Below are positions 50,932 to 62,882 of a stretch of 64,000 nt of DNA, piece after piece; within the stretch, counting starts at the first letter, position 1, and each line of letters starts with the position of its first letter. Source of the DNA: Agroathelia rolfsii (Eukaryota > Basidiomycota > Agaricomycetes > Amylocorticiales > Amylocorticiaceae); assembly GCA_018343915.1 (NCBI GenBank), contig JABRWF010000001.1:5580001-5644000 (forward strand). Reading direction: 5' to 3'. Under the pieces are notes generated by a model. It did not search any database. It saw only the letters and a program-made list of their open reading frames with translations, and had not been told where the DNA came from. The translations under genes and the position numbers were made by a program.

Positions 50932-51711
50932 ATGCTGCCATATACTCAAGTGATCTGCTCGGCTTTACTTGCTGCCCAATTCGTTTGCGGTGCTCCGTGA
51001 GTATCTCAAAGATTTGATTTCTCAGTCTACGAACTTACTAACAACGCCCGTCCCGCCCATAGAATCCCTACCGCAGGAGATGCTACTGCGGACGAATCTT
51101 CCACAGTGAAGAACCAGTTCTTGGGACCCATCCCCGCCCTAGGTGACCACCTACCTTTGATTAGCGCCACTGCTGTCAAAATCAGTCCTACAGGCGTACC
51201 CCTCCCTCAAGTAGAGTCGATCCCTCTCAAATTTGACGAAGCCCCCACGAAAAATAAGAGACGAACGGCGCCGACGGCGTCTGATGACGGCAATGAACTG
51301 CTAGATGCAGGCTCTCTCTTGGGAAATGAGATCCCGGATATTATTAGTAGTATCACCAGTACCACGATAAGCGTTGTAAGTACTAGCGCTGTTTCTGCAT
51401 CCTCGACGGCCTCAATCAGCGGCTTGCCATTGCCGACTGGGATCGCCTTCCCGCTTTTCTTGGACTCAGAGCCCGTTGAGGATTCGACGGTGGTGGGAAC
51501 AAAGGAGAAAGTTCGGCATTCCACGAAGATAGCCAGAGACCATCATGGTTTATTTGGGGGCCTAAGCGACCCTGATAACATTTTCGGTTTTAACTTTCTG
51601 GACGTGAAGCCGAACCAGCAAAGCCAGAGGAGTATCGTCACTTCCAGTGGGCTCATTGGTCTTTCTCAAATAGCCAAAGCCAGCGCAAAAGAGGCAGCTG
51701 GCGAGCCATGA
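50932..51711 (+). CDS. Small secreted protein of unknown function
   Basis: Two exons (50932-50996, 51063-51711) encode 237 residues. MLPYTQVICSALLAAQFVCG is a clear signal peptide. The mature part is low-complexity: Ser/Thr-rich (ISSITSTTISVVSTSAVSAS) with two short Pro-Thr-Gly motifs (ISPTGVPLPQ and GLPLPTGIAFPLF). Basic doublets occur in TKNKRRTAP, a possible Kex2 cleavage site, and in EKVRHSTKIARDH. There are almost no cysteines after the signal peptide, so this is not a typical disulfide-rich effector. I recognise no domain. It could be a wall or extracellular matrix protein, or a precursor cut into peptides; both are guesses. Single intron of 66 bases, GTGAGT to CATAG. Confidence 0.7.
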
Positions 51712-52795
51712 GCAAGAAGCAAATAAACAAGTAGGGCCAAGGCAGAAACTTGCATGTCAATGCCATTCTCTTGGTCTTTTTCTCTTGATTTATGACGAGT
51801 ATCTTGTGTAATATCCATACGTATGAGTAGATGTATGATGTAGGCTTTGCGAATACAGAAGAGATTGACGAGAATGCGTCGTATAGGCCCAGGAATGACG
51901 AAAGGATATTTGATCTAGAGAAATACAATATCGCACTAGCCACTGGTGTAATTTCGTAAAACATAGATGATCGATTATCATTTTATCCAATGCCCACGGC
52001 CAGTCCCGAATCGCTATCACCGACGAGCGCGGCTCGATCTGGCCATACATATAAGTAGCCCATCCGACGAGTAGACCGTAATGAATCATGATGCATCATA
52101 TATCACCAAATACATACATACAGGGATGGGCACAGCGTTAGCACAGGACCTAAGGAAACCACACGCACATTTATCAATGGAACCATTCATAAATTTTCTC
52201 TATTTCTGCGCGCTAGGCAGCTGGTGAGGGTCGTTATATGAAATCACAATGGGTTAAACAAAAGAGAGGAGAGTCGGGGTGAATGAGTGTTCGTGTTCGT
52301 GTTCGTTAGGAAAAAAAAAAAAAAAAAGGTGTAATATGCACATGAGAAATTGTCCAAGTTTGAAAAAAGATCGATAGATAGAGAACAAAACAGATATGCA
52401 GGTGTGACGTGAGGAGAGTGTCGAGTCAGTAAACCAAGAAAGACAATGAATGAATGGACGATACGTAGTGAGGAAAGAGAGTGGAAGAGAAATGGTATCA
52501 ACAAGATGATCACGTAGCTATAGATACACAGATATCAACAAAGTGATAGATGGAATGATGCGGCATGCATAAAAGAAAAAAGGATATGTATGGAAAGCTA
52601 AAAGAGAAAAATCTGATGCATAATCAAGATAAACAACACGGGATTGAGCTGAGAGGGAATCCCATAAAAGGCGAAATCGATCAAAAAGAAGCAAAAAGAA
52701 AGAAACAGCATTGTAAAAGATGGTGTAAATAAAGGAAAAGAAAAACCAAAGGAACATGGTGGTGCCGGCAGGTAGCTTTCTTAGGGCTGTTGCTC
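51712..52795. other. Intergenic, no gene seen
   Basis: Holds 3' flanks of two converging genes, a GTTCGT microsatellite at about 52286-52306, and a poly-A run at about 52311-52327. No gene. Confidence 0.5.
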
Positions 52796-54786
52796 TCATG
52801 AGACCATAGCCAGGCGCTGACGCAGCTGGTGTGTTGTGATCCCTTTCCCGCGGCAATTCTCCAACCTTACATCATGAACCTCACAGAGGTCGGCTATTCT
52901 TAGCCAAAATTTGAGCAATGATTCCCATGGACATTCGGTCCTGTCCTTGTCGCTAGCCGGTGACAGATCACGGATGACTCGGAGGGATGGGAATGCACCC
53001 GGCTTGAGGAGACTCAAGAGCTGCTCTTGCATAGAGAAATAACCCTCTTGTCGTCTTGGAGGGCCTAGTAGTCGGTTATGGATGTCGCGAATACCGATGA
53101 ACTCGAGCTTGGCATGGCGGGGAAGGAGTACGTGGGGTGGGATCCAATCAGGATCTTGCCAGTTCCATTCTGCATCGGCACCGCAGATAAAGTGACGCAG
53201 GTTTGGGCAGAATGTGTCGAGGGGGATGGAAGATTGGGGATGAGATGACGCCAAGTTATGTTCTTCGACTGCACGGGAGGAGTGCCCCAGCTCCAGCTGC
53301 AAAAGCTTTGAACCGTGAGATTCAAAGAACGCCACGAATCCTGCACCACTATAGTCGAAGTCGCTGGAGATAACGAAAAGATTCGACAAGAGGGGGATAT
53401 CCCAGCGAGCGAGGATAGCAAAAGTGGTATCGTCGAGTGTTACCTTGAGAGAGCGAAGAACGGGCAACGAAATAGTAGGGGCAGTTTCAACATTGCCGCA
53501 CATCATCGTAAATGAAGGAATACAAAGCTCGAGGTATTCGAGATTATCAGCTGTATTCTGCAACGGGGAAGTCATGTGGAAATGGAATGGGACACCATCG
53601 TAATTCGTCCAGGAGAGTCGACGAAGCTGATTTTTGGGATGTGCAAGTGCGGAGAGCATTTGGTAAGGCTCGCAGCGCGGATCGCGAGACTCGTCGAGTC
53701 TATTTCTGCGGACTGAGAAATGATCGGAGTAGATGAGTAGCTGGGTTGCATGGTCGAAGACGACTCGGATGTCCGCGGGATCGCATCGCGCGCAGAATAT
53801 TGTTTCAATGTGTAATCGGCGGATATATTGACCGCTCGTAGAGGGGAGACCCTGCACGATGCTTTGGTGAAGCAGTGTCGAAGCAAGCGCCTTGGCCTGG
53901 CCCGAAGAGCTGATCCAGATAAACTCGTACAGAATCTCCTGCGCGAGTCGATGCCATGCCTTGCTCACGAGCGATAAGGTGCACTTTGTCGTCAAGCTAT
54001 CGCGATATTGCTGGTACTGAGATGGCACATCATCCTCAAAAATTTGATCATTCTGTGCTGGGTGTAAGGGATCTGTCAACATGGCGGTGGCTTCCCGCAT
54101 AATGGCCAACCATATTTCCGTTGGTAATTCGGGGAGGTCGACTCGGGGTTCAAATTGTATCGATTTTCTAGAAGAGGGACAGATCAGTCACGAAATTCTT
54201 CGAACATTAATAAAGAACGATGAATAGAAGAGGACATGGTTCAGGAGGCACAATAAGCTGGGGTACGTCACATGCACCACTTGGAAAACAAAAGAAAGCA
54301 ACGGTAGAGGAATTGTATCGGAGATTGATCACCGCAAGCTTGGGGTAAGGAAGCGAATTGCGGCCATTCTTAATCCATGTTCGATGTAAACAACATAGTC
54401 TCATACAAATGGTGAGTCTGATAGCAGAACATTATGGATGTAGAATCCACCATGTAGACATTCATACAAAAGGGGCCACCAGGAAAGGTTCCTGAAACAA
54501 TTGTCCTAGACAATATGTTGGCCATACAGAAGACACTAGTGTGGTGTGCACTAGTGGACTATAGGAGACCGGAATAGTTGAAGCGCCAAGGTGCCAGTAT
54601 CGAGCCGAGACAAATAACCGGTGCACATATGACAGAGAACAAGCGAAAACGCAGAAACAAAGAGCCCATGCATGAACGCCAAACCAAGACCTACCCTTTA
54701 TTTCTCCTTGGACTAATCTTCATAGACTTGAACAAGGAGCTCGTGCCACGCTTCAGGTCGCTGGGTTTGAGGGAAAGGACAGGCAT
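52796..54786 (-). CDS. F-box protein, second type
   Basis: The main exon (54167-52796) encodes an F-box-like start, FEPRVDLPELPTEIWLAIMR, then LVSKAWHRLAQEILYEFIWI, followed by about 400 residues of LRR-like sequence (YIRRLHIETIF, LRRLSWTNYDG, LRSLKVTLDD, LRHFICGAD). No ATG precedes the F-box in this exon, and the acceptor TTCTAG before it is in phase 2. An upstream frame with MPVLSLKPSDLKRGTSSLFK ends at a GTAGGT donor in phase 2, so I propose exon 1 as 54786-54695, for 487 residues in all. The 527-base intron is long for this region, so another exon or a different start is possible. This gene differs from the trio at 40-47 kb: its F-box is of the LPELPTEIW type. F-box proteins serve SCF ubiquitin ligases; target unknown. 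Confidence 0.65.
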
Positions 54787-56313
54787 ATTCAAGGGGCGGT
54801 ATGTTGCAAGTTGTTCAGACAGAAAAGGGATGCTGGCGATTGGGCGTTCTCGACAGTAACTGGAAGAGATGGATAGAGCACAAGGGGGAGGAACGGGCCA
54901 GTGGGGGTGGAGGATATAACTGAGTTGAGATAATAAGCGAATGAGGGCGGTCAGGGCCAAGTCTTGGAATCCTTGGATATTTGCCGCTTAGGGTAGGGCT
55001 CACGTGATCAATTCTCTCGATGGCTGCTTATGTCATTCCCCGTCCCGTCGCGCACAGGCAAGGTCCGAGTCGACAGTAATGAATGAATCTAATGATGCAT
55101 CATAATCCAATTGATCGTATATCCAAATGACCATATAACAATCGGCGATGCATATTGGCGCAAGTGGATAACACCAGGTTAGATGCCAGACCAGCCATCT
55201 GTCCTATCCTGATATCATCTCACTTGGTCAATAATGGCTTGCCAGTGGTAGGTTCCTTCTACTGGCCCAGTGCCAGTAATCGTTAGACTCTAATGGAACA
55301 CCCTCTTCTGTCAGCCCTGCAATTAATGAATTCGCTTTCAATTTATACTATCTATCACCCAAACTAGACCAGAACATACAATAGCCAACCCAGGCATGTT
55401 CCAGTATTGACTCCGTCAGATTCCATGTCAGGCAACTCTAGGCGCTCAAGCATCTATGTATAGGCCCGTAAGGTTTCTGGCCATGTGCTTTCCCGCTGGA
55501 AAAGTGTACCTGTCCCCGCACTGATAGGCAAAATTCTATATTCACTTATTAATTCTGGCCAGGACTCCTTCTCAGTTTAAATACATCGATTGCGTCCCTT
55601 CTGAATCTTGATAAAGCCGACCGCTGCAGCATTGCGCCACCAAATGCTTTCCTCGCTGCCATCCATTTCTCGAATTTCACCGATGCTTATGCGCCTATTG
55701 CACCGACACCCTGCCAAGTGGTGACTAGGTGACACCGTCCTTTCTGCGGCGGAAGCCGCGCTGGCCCCCTGTTATAAATGGACCACTTGAAACTTCCCCC
55801 ACCAGGACTGTCGCTTGGCGCATCCGTGAAGTTTGTTCTTTTTTTTTTTTTTGAATTTCTGAAATTCTGAAACGTTTAGCCATTTTATATGCTTAGTGCA
55901 ATGAAGAATGTCATGTCTGATACAATTTTTTTTGTGCGCCAATCCGACCTCATGCGTCGGTGTGCGCAGGCAGCGACGCGTCGGTCGCCTTACTCCGGAT
56001 CATTCTTATATACAAACTCCGGTTTTTGCTATCGGATCCGACTCGGATTCAGACTTCATCCGGCCGGCCCTTGGCTGCCCGAGGTTTCTTTCATTAACGG
56101 AAAAAAAAGTCGAGCAACAATCGTGAATGAACTATGAGGTATCTCGATGGTGAGAAAAACATGCAATAACAAGAAAAAGGGTTGTTACAAGAATGAATTG
56201 CTATAATAGACCTAATTACACTTGGCTTCTGAATATCATTAATGACACATTCTGGATTACAACTCAACAAACACTCCCAACGATCCTTCAACGTCCGTTC
56301 TAATCGTTAGATT
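54787..56313. other. Intergenic, no gene seen
   Basis: About 1.5 kb without a convincing gene. A TATAAA at about 55774 and a T-rich run near 55838-55851 are followed by an ATG-rich frame (55889-56137), but I see no family match or intron structure to support it. Confidence 0.4.
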
Positions 56314-57780
56314 CTAGGATCTTCTCATGACTATATGTGCGTTGATGACAAAAATTAGGGTGAAAAAAACCAAACGGTTTGCAGGAGGGAAGTCAGGGAT
56401 AGAATGTCGATCGTCAGCGCCTAAGCATAACAAGATAAGGAGGGACCATAACAATAACTTACAACCGTACGGTCGGCGGTGCAAAGCCATGCTATCGACA
56501 GCGTACCGAGATCCGAGAACAACATGGGTAGCACGCGAGACCATTCTTTGTTCGTACTTGCGCAGCATACTCTTGAATGGCTGATCTGTTGGCTTCGACA
56601 ACAGCTCGCCCAGCTCGAGCGCATCCGTAAGGGCCGAAATGGCGCCTGCGCCACGGACTGGAAATAGATACATCCAAAATTAGACGAATCAATTGGACAG
56701 GCATAAACTGGACTTACATGGTGACATAGGGTGAGCAGCATCACCTAGCAACGTAACCGGCCCATCTAAGTTAACTTTTGGGACCATGTCACGGATGTAC
56801 AGAGGTTTAAACATGTGTCTGGGCTCTTGATAGTTGAGGATGTCGATCAAAGCCGGATGCAGGTCAACGCATTTTTCGCGCACAAATTTGAGCTGTTCCT
56901 CGGGCGAGGCCTTGTGAACCCAAAAGTCAGGGTTGCGCGCATCCTCGTCCAGCCATGGGAGAAGCCAGTAGAAATCGCAGCTGCCGTCGGGATACACGTT
57001 TTTGAGTCCGACCCAGAGACGGAAACCTTCTGCATGGACCATGCGCATGCATCCGCCCATCTCACGTTCCTTTTCCGACTGTTCCTTTGAGAGACGAACC
57101 TCCCCTGCAATCACCCCCACCGGTAGAGGATTGAGCTCAACAGGGTCATCCTTGTACAACTCTCTTCGTACGATGGAGTTGACACCATCCGCACCAATGA
57201 GGACATCGCCTGTAGCGGTCCTGCCATCATGAAAATGGACCGTCACCTTGCCATCTTCTTCCACGACGTGGTGGTCATACCGCTTGTTCCAGTGTACAGG
57301 AAGGTCTGTCGCTAGCCATTCGCGGAAACGGGCTCGATTTGCACGCAGGAAGCCTGAGCCACCACCACCATATGAGCCTGTGTAGCCATCGAACATGGCA
57401 GACTCATCCGGTCTTATCCCGCCATAGCTGACAGAGATTGTTTTGATAGGTTTGGCAGTGGCAGGCACGATGCGCTCGAGATCAGGTATCAGACTGCCGA
57501 TGTGAGACGAGAGGACATTTCCAGTGAGAAATTTGTTTTCATATAAGAGGTAAATGATGCGTACTCGCTAAGAGTCACTGCCCAGCCTTGATCGCGCGCC
57601 AAAGCATGTTCGTCTCGTTCAAATATATCAAAGTCCACACCTTTCGACCTGAGATATTGTGCAAGTGTGAGGCCACTACAAAACGCCCAGAAAATGAGAT
57701 TAAGAAAGAAACAATGCATAGAGCGAAGGAGTATACCCTATGCCGCCTCCAATAATCAAGACTTTGGGAAGTGCAACCAT
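56314..57780 (-). CDS. FAD-dependent monooxygenase 1
   Basis: Five exons (57780-57737, 57675-57565, 57493-56718, 56657-56463, 56420-56314) encode 410 residues. The fold is that of flavin hydroxylases of the salicylate hydroxylase/PF01494 group, which insert one oxygen using NAD(P)H. Visible motifs: the FAD-binding GGGIGGLTLAQYLR starting at residue 11, FERDEHALARDQGW, the DG motif DVLIGADGVNSIVR, and the GD motif VTLLGDAAHPMSP with Asp303. FRGAGAISALTDALELGELL follows as in the family. The last exon adds a hydrophobic tail (NRLVFFTLIFVINAHIVM) that looks like a membrane helix and is absent from monooxygenase 2. The substrate cannot be told. The two other copies, at 59.6-61.1 and 63.5 kb onward, have the same first four exon lengths as far as seen. 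Confidence 0.85.
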
Positions 57781-59612
57781 AGCAGAAGTTTGATTCACGG
57801 ATCTCGATAATTTTTGTAATGATTGGGATGATGAAAAGCCTCTGGGGTGAAGCATACTTTGAAATCATGGTACGCTCTCGTGGTGCTTTTATAGATGTAC
57901 CCTCACCATTGAATCAGCAATGGGATGTCTCGGTGTTAGTAACAAATCACCCATCATTCTATCTTCTGCATTCGTTGATGTGTCTGAGTTACAGTGTTGC
58001 TGTGTCGAAATATCAGGAAACCGAGGTTGTAGCTGTACAGCTGGTCAACATCCAAAACTAAGGCTGCAGCCGTAAATTATAATCCAATAAATCTATCGCA
58101 GCTTTCATAGTCCAGCTATTTTGCATGCTTGAGACTAGAAAGCGTGATTTTTTGAACCGACAGCCTAGACACACTTGGATGGCAGGCCAAAATATCTGAT
58201 GCATCGCGCATTCGTTCTCCTATCTTATCAATTTCCCGCAGGCCGGGATTAACACACCTGAGTAAGCCCATCAAAGCTTCAATAGTGCCGGATCAAAGTT
58301 GTAGTCAACTTTGAATAGCTGTTGAGCCAAAGTAGGTGAAAAGAATAGTGTGGGTCGAAATTGTGCCTAACCTTAGGAGGGAATTCCGCGAACAGGAATT
58401 GGTTGATGACGAAGGCAATGCCACTGACACATGGGACATTTCCACCCTAAAGCACCTATAGTTGAGATACTATAAAGATGCAAGAATTCAGCGCTTATTA
58501 TTCAGCCTTCAGTCAGCCCTAGGGGCTCAACCCGTTCTTGCTGGTAATGAATCAATCTGAGTGGGTTCGAGTAAGGATGAGCTACTGTGAATCGAGATTG
58601 GACAGCCCCAATAATGTAGGAGAGCCACGACATGACTTTGTCATGGCGTATACAAAGAAAATTGAAGACGAAGTCAGATATAGTAACGAACAGGCCCATG
58701 AGACTCAGAGTAATCAAATGGAAGTCAAGACCGTGATGATACTAGTAGGCCTCTTGAGAGCAAGACAACCGTATAAGAATTTAGGGGCAAATTATAGACG
58801 GATGAGCATGGAATAGAAGGCCCCCTAAAGGAAGGCTACCGAGACATCGTAATGGAGATGGCTGTTGAAGTCAATCGTTTGAATCAGTGTTATAACAAGA
58901 AAATGAAATCGACAAACTGCCTAATACTAGTGGGGATGGAATAAAAAGTGGTAACCAGGTTAATGCCAGTGGCCCTTTGAAGCTTAATGTCGACATTGCA
59001 TACATAAGCAATAAAAGTAATACTGCTGAATGCCATGAATAGTGAGTAGTAAATATTATTTATTCATGGACACCATGGATTGCAAAGCTCAACAAAAACC
59101 AAAGTCGCTGCCCAAAACTATATTTTTTTCTGCTGGTCACATGAGCAACTTCAACTTCAACATTGCTCGAACTCTAAGATAGTATGAAGCCCAAAGGATG
59201 CGAAGAGTCAAGCACATCATTTGCATACTTATGTAATACTTCTTTTTTTGTCTGAACTTTCCATTTTCTGACTAGAGGACTGTACATTCTTCGTTTTGCC
59301 TTGATCTAGTGCTATTTGACCGCTAGTGAATACCATGCCATCTTGATGATGCTAATCCCACATTAGCTTCATTCCCCAGATATTTCATTGCAACTAAGCA
59401 CTGGTAATTATTCAAAAAATAGTCTTCCAGTGATGGCGAAAAAAAAAAAAAGAAAGAAAGAAAGAAAGAAACTCAAAGGAGATCGAAGAGAAAGAGAGGT
59501 GTATTACAAGAAAAATAATTGCTAATAAATTGACTAATGCAAATGGTCATGAATTACAATCTGAGGCTATGCCCTCAGCTTTTTTTTCTTTTTCTTTCGT
59601 TTCCTCTAGCTA
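57781..59612. other. Intergenic with GAAA microsatellite
   Basis: No gene is supported. Near 59439-59470 an A run passes into about five GAAA units. A pair of overlapping antisense frames around 58502-58816 looks accidental. Confidence 0.5.
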
Positions 59613-61067
59613 CTAGTTTCCACCCTCGGATCTTCTGACGACTGGATGAGCGGCGGGAAAACCAATTATCAGAGAGAAACAGAGCTAGTAGGACAAAAGA
59701 TGGCGACTTACAGCCGCGTGGAGGGCGATACGAAGCCATGTTGTTGACAGCGTGACGCGATCCAAGAACAGAGGGCATGGAACGAGAGACCATCTCTTCT
59801 TCGTACTTACGCAGTAGGTTCCGAACAGGCTCGTCTGTTGGCGTCGACAATAGCTCTCCCAGCCGGAGAGCATCGATAATGGCCAAGTTGGCGCCTTCAC
59901 CACGGACTGCGAGTAAGAGTAAGGGTAAGAGTAACGATCAATCAAAATGCTAGATGGAGAAGCGGAACAAACGTACAGGGGGATTGGGCATGAGCAGCAT
60001 CACCAATCAAAGTAACAGGCCCATCCGGGCATACTTTGGGTAACAGATCACGAATCTGCAACGGCTTGAACATGAGCTCAGGCTTTTGGAAGTTGAGGAA
60101 GTTGACCAGGCCCGGATGTAGGTCTTCGCATTTGCGGCGCACAAATTGCAACTGTTCTTCGGGCGAAGCTGTATAGACCCAAAAGTCGGGCTTGCGCGCA
60201 TCTTCGTCAAGCCAGGGCATGAGCCAATAGAAATCACAGCTGCCGTCCTCGTGCACGTTCTTGAGTCCGACCCAGATACGGAAGCCCTCAGCGTGAGTCA
60301 TACGCATGGAGCCGCCCAGGTCGCGCTCCTGTTCTGACAGTTCCGGCGAAAGATGTACCTCGCCCGCAATCATGCCCACTGGCAATGTGTTCAGCTTGAC
60401 GGGGTCATCCTTGTACATGCAGTTTCGTACAGGTGAGTTGACACCATCAGCACCAACGAGAACATCGCCGACGGCAGTGGTGCCGTCACGGAAGTGCACT
60501 GTAACCTTGCCGTCTTCATCCACAACGTGGTGATCGTACTGTTTGTCCCATAGCACAGGCAGGTCCGTTGAGAGCCATGTACGTAAACGGGCACGATTCG
60601 CACGTAAGAAGCCCTCGCCTCCTCCACCGTATGCACCAGTGTAACCGTCGTACACAGTAGCCTCGTCTGGCTTTGAGCCGCCGTAGCTAACGGAAATGGT
60701 TTCAATAGGCTTAGCCGTCGTGGGTAAGATGTGTTCAAGTTCAGGAATCAGCCTAACGGTGCAAGAGTGAAAATAAGAAATATATATATATATATATGTG
60801 TGTGTGTGTATATCAATGAGGCAAGGTCGGTCGTACGTACTCTGTCAATGTTACTGCCCAGCCTTGATCCCTTGCTTGAGCATTTTCATCACGTTCGAAT
60901 ATATCAAACTCGACGCCTTTGTGTCTTAGATATTGTGCAAGGGTGAGACCACTACAGGGTACGACCACAAGAAAATATTAGATTCCACATGGAAATGAGA
61001 CAAAATGGTACGTGCAGACGTACCCCATGCCTCCACCGATGATCAGGACTTTGGGAAGTGTACTCAT
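59613..61067 (-). CDS. FAD-dependent monooxygenase 2
   Basis: Five exons (61067-61024, 60951-60841, 60752-59977, 59906-59712, 59641-59613) encode 384 residues. It shares all family motifs with monooxygenase 1: GGGMGGLTLAQYLR near the N-terminus, FERDENAQARDQGW, DVLVGADGVNSPVR and VTLIGDAAHAQSP. The FRGEGANLAIIDALRLGELL segment is a little different from copy 1. Exon lengths 1-4 equal those of copy 1. The last exon is short and ends FVRRSEGGN, so there is no hydrophobic tail; if the last intron were retained, translation would continue to 59575 with a different basic end. The 5' part, from about 60613, lies on the left arm of the inverted duplication, so it is nearly identical to the gene starting at 63546. 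Intron 2 holds an AT/GT microsatellite that differs between the arms. Substrate unknown. Confidence 0.85.
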
Positions 61068-61796
61068 GATGGCAAGCTGGCTTGATAGTCTGAAAGGGCA
61101 AGATTAGCAGGCACTGGCAAGGGACGGAGAATTTATAGAGAGAACAAAGTACATACATTGGTGACCGACACTAACAATGTGCCCGGGTTATTGATGATGA
61201 TCGTCGTTGGGAAATATTTTCGAATTGAAGGCTGCGGCTATGGCCTATGGTAATGGAGCGAAGACAAACACCGCCGTCTCGGTGCCAGTAGCTATGGATC
61301 GCATTCGTCTCGTTTCCTAGGCCTATAGAAGAGAGTTTACTCAGAAAGCCGATGGATGGAATGTTACGGAGCCAAGGACTGCTGCCAGTGGCCCAAAGGC
61401 CCAAAGGCCGACCGCGCAGCTCTCGGAATGCGGCATCCGTCATGTGTAGTATGTCCGAGGAGGGCTTCCGTGTCCCTTATCCACTACTACTACTGTTGCT
61501 GCTGCACTTATGAAATCTCATTCTCTATCACAAGCTAACGTCTACCAGCAATTGTTTTATGAATATGCATGCCCTTAGCTATATTTATTTATTATGCGGG
61601 ATTTACTACTAGTATAGGATAAACGGGGAAAAAAAAATAAGATGCACAAGCACCACCGGCTCCATCCAGAATGGCCTCACTGCTTTCCAAAAGAAGTCCC
61701 TCCTGCTGAAAGAGGAAGCTGGGTTATGATATCAAAGCTTTTGTTGATGCCTCTGCTGATCTTCTAATAGCCGTAACGTCTCCTCCAAGATGCGCA
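60613..61796. repeat. Left arm of large inverted duplication
   Basis: Reverse complement of 62818-64000; paired positions add to 124613, or 124614 after a one-base indel. Only scattered substitutions were seen. The arm holds the 5' part of monooxygenase 2, its upstream region, and in reverse the last about 20 codons of a kinase-like gene. The inner edge is sharp at 61796. The outer edge cannot be fixed, because the right arm runs off the window. Confidence 0.92.
60782..60811. repeat. AT/GT microsatellite in intron 2
   Basis: About nine AT units followed by GT units. The matching site on the right arm (about 63800-63830) has only AT-rich sequence without the GT block, so this is the fastest-changing part of the duplication. 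Confidence 0.7.
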
Positions 61797-61891
61797 TGAA
61801 TGTTAAGGGTCTCAGTAATGTAAGAACTTGTCAGCTTTACTTGGCTGTTGATGAATTTGCAGATTCTATGAGTGGATTCTTCAAAGAATAG

Positions 61892-62882
61892 GTTAATAGA
61901 AGGGAGGAGGGATTGCATCTGCTCTGCAATGTTTTTGCTGCATGGAGGAATTGCCCTCTTCACAAGCTACTAGTAGGCACAGCACCTACTATAAATGTGA
62001 GCATAGATGGGCACTACACTAATAAGAATGGTGTATCAGTCATGATTCCCAAGTTCAAGAATCAATTCAGCAGCAACAAATCACTTCCCAAAGCTCAGCT
62101 TATTGGGTATTTTAGTCATGGACTTGTAAGGGCAGCAGAACTTCATCCAGGAAAGCTAGATGGATGTAGAATGCCTGGGCTTGGCATGACTATCATCGGT
62201 ATGTACGAATTCTGGTCTATTGTATCCTTGACTTATTATTAGGACTGGATATTAGATTCTATGCTATAATTAATTTTAATACTCTAAGTCTGTTGATCAT
62301 CTCGAATTTCAAATTAAAAGACAATCCAATATGCAATTGCCCAATCAACTTCTGTATCTAGTGGAGATTCACATAGCTGGTGGGCAAGCTCAGCAGATTC
62401 TGGTCAAATTTGTGTGTCAATATTGCCCCAAGTTACATAGCATATGCGCTTCACTTCAACATGCACCCACCTTACTTGCTTACAAATGTTTACCTAGCGG
62501 TTGGTACAGTATTGCAATGGAGTACAAATCTGAAGTGGTCCCCATCACTAAACACAAGCACATCTCCACCTACTTGGCAAATTGGAAGACCAGTTTGCAG
62601 GTGCTCGTTTTACAATTTCATCCCTTGGGTTTTGTCCATGGCGACCTACGTGATGCGAACATTATCTATGGAAATGATGGACATGTAAAGGCCATTGACT
62701 TTGATTGGGGTGGTAAGGATGGGCAAGTGTTATATCCAACACCCAATCTAAACAGAATGTTGCTGGATGGGTGATCCTTGGGGGAAGAAGGCTTGAGGAT
62801 CACAAAAGCAGATGATTTGCACATCTTGGAGGAGACGTTACGGCTATTAGAAGATCAGCAGAGGCATCAACAAAAGTTTTGA
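61892..62882 (+). pseudogene. Kinase-like gene fragment in the spacer
   Basis: Two exon-like parts. The first (about 61892-62200) encodes NCPLHKLLVGTAPTINVSID and AELHPGKLDGCRMPGLGM, ending before a GTATGT. The second (about 62328-62882) carries ILVKFVCQYCP, where the Lys fits the ATP-binding lysine, then FVHGDLRDANIIY (catalytic HGD loop with Asn) and VKAIDFDWGG (metal-binding DFD). This is the arrangement of Agaricomycete atypical kinase-like proteins. A single in-frame TGA at 62772-62774 interrupts the second part; the same frame continues as GLRITKADDLHILEETLRLL to a stop at 62880-62882. No ATG opens the first part, and an in-frame TAG lies at 61889. The gene looks 5'-truncated and nonsense-mutated. 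Its last codons lie within the right arm of the inverted duplication. Confidence 0.6.

Noticed and set aside
54578..54859. 93-residue plus-strand frame
   Set aside because: It overlaps on the opposite strand the proposed first exon of the F-box gene and has no family resemblance.
59575..59886. Unspliced end of monooxygenase 2 to 59575
   Set aside because: A GTAAGT donor occurs at the same place as in monooxygenase 1, so splicing is more likely; the alternative is noted in the entry.
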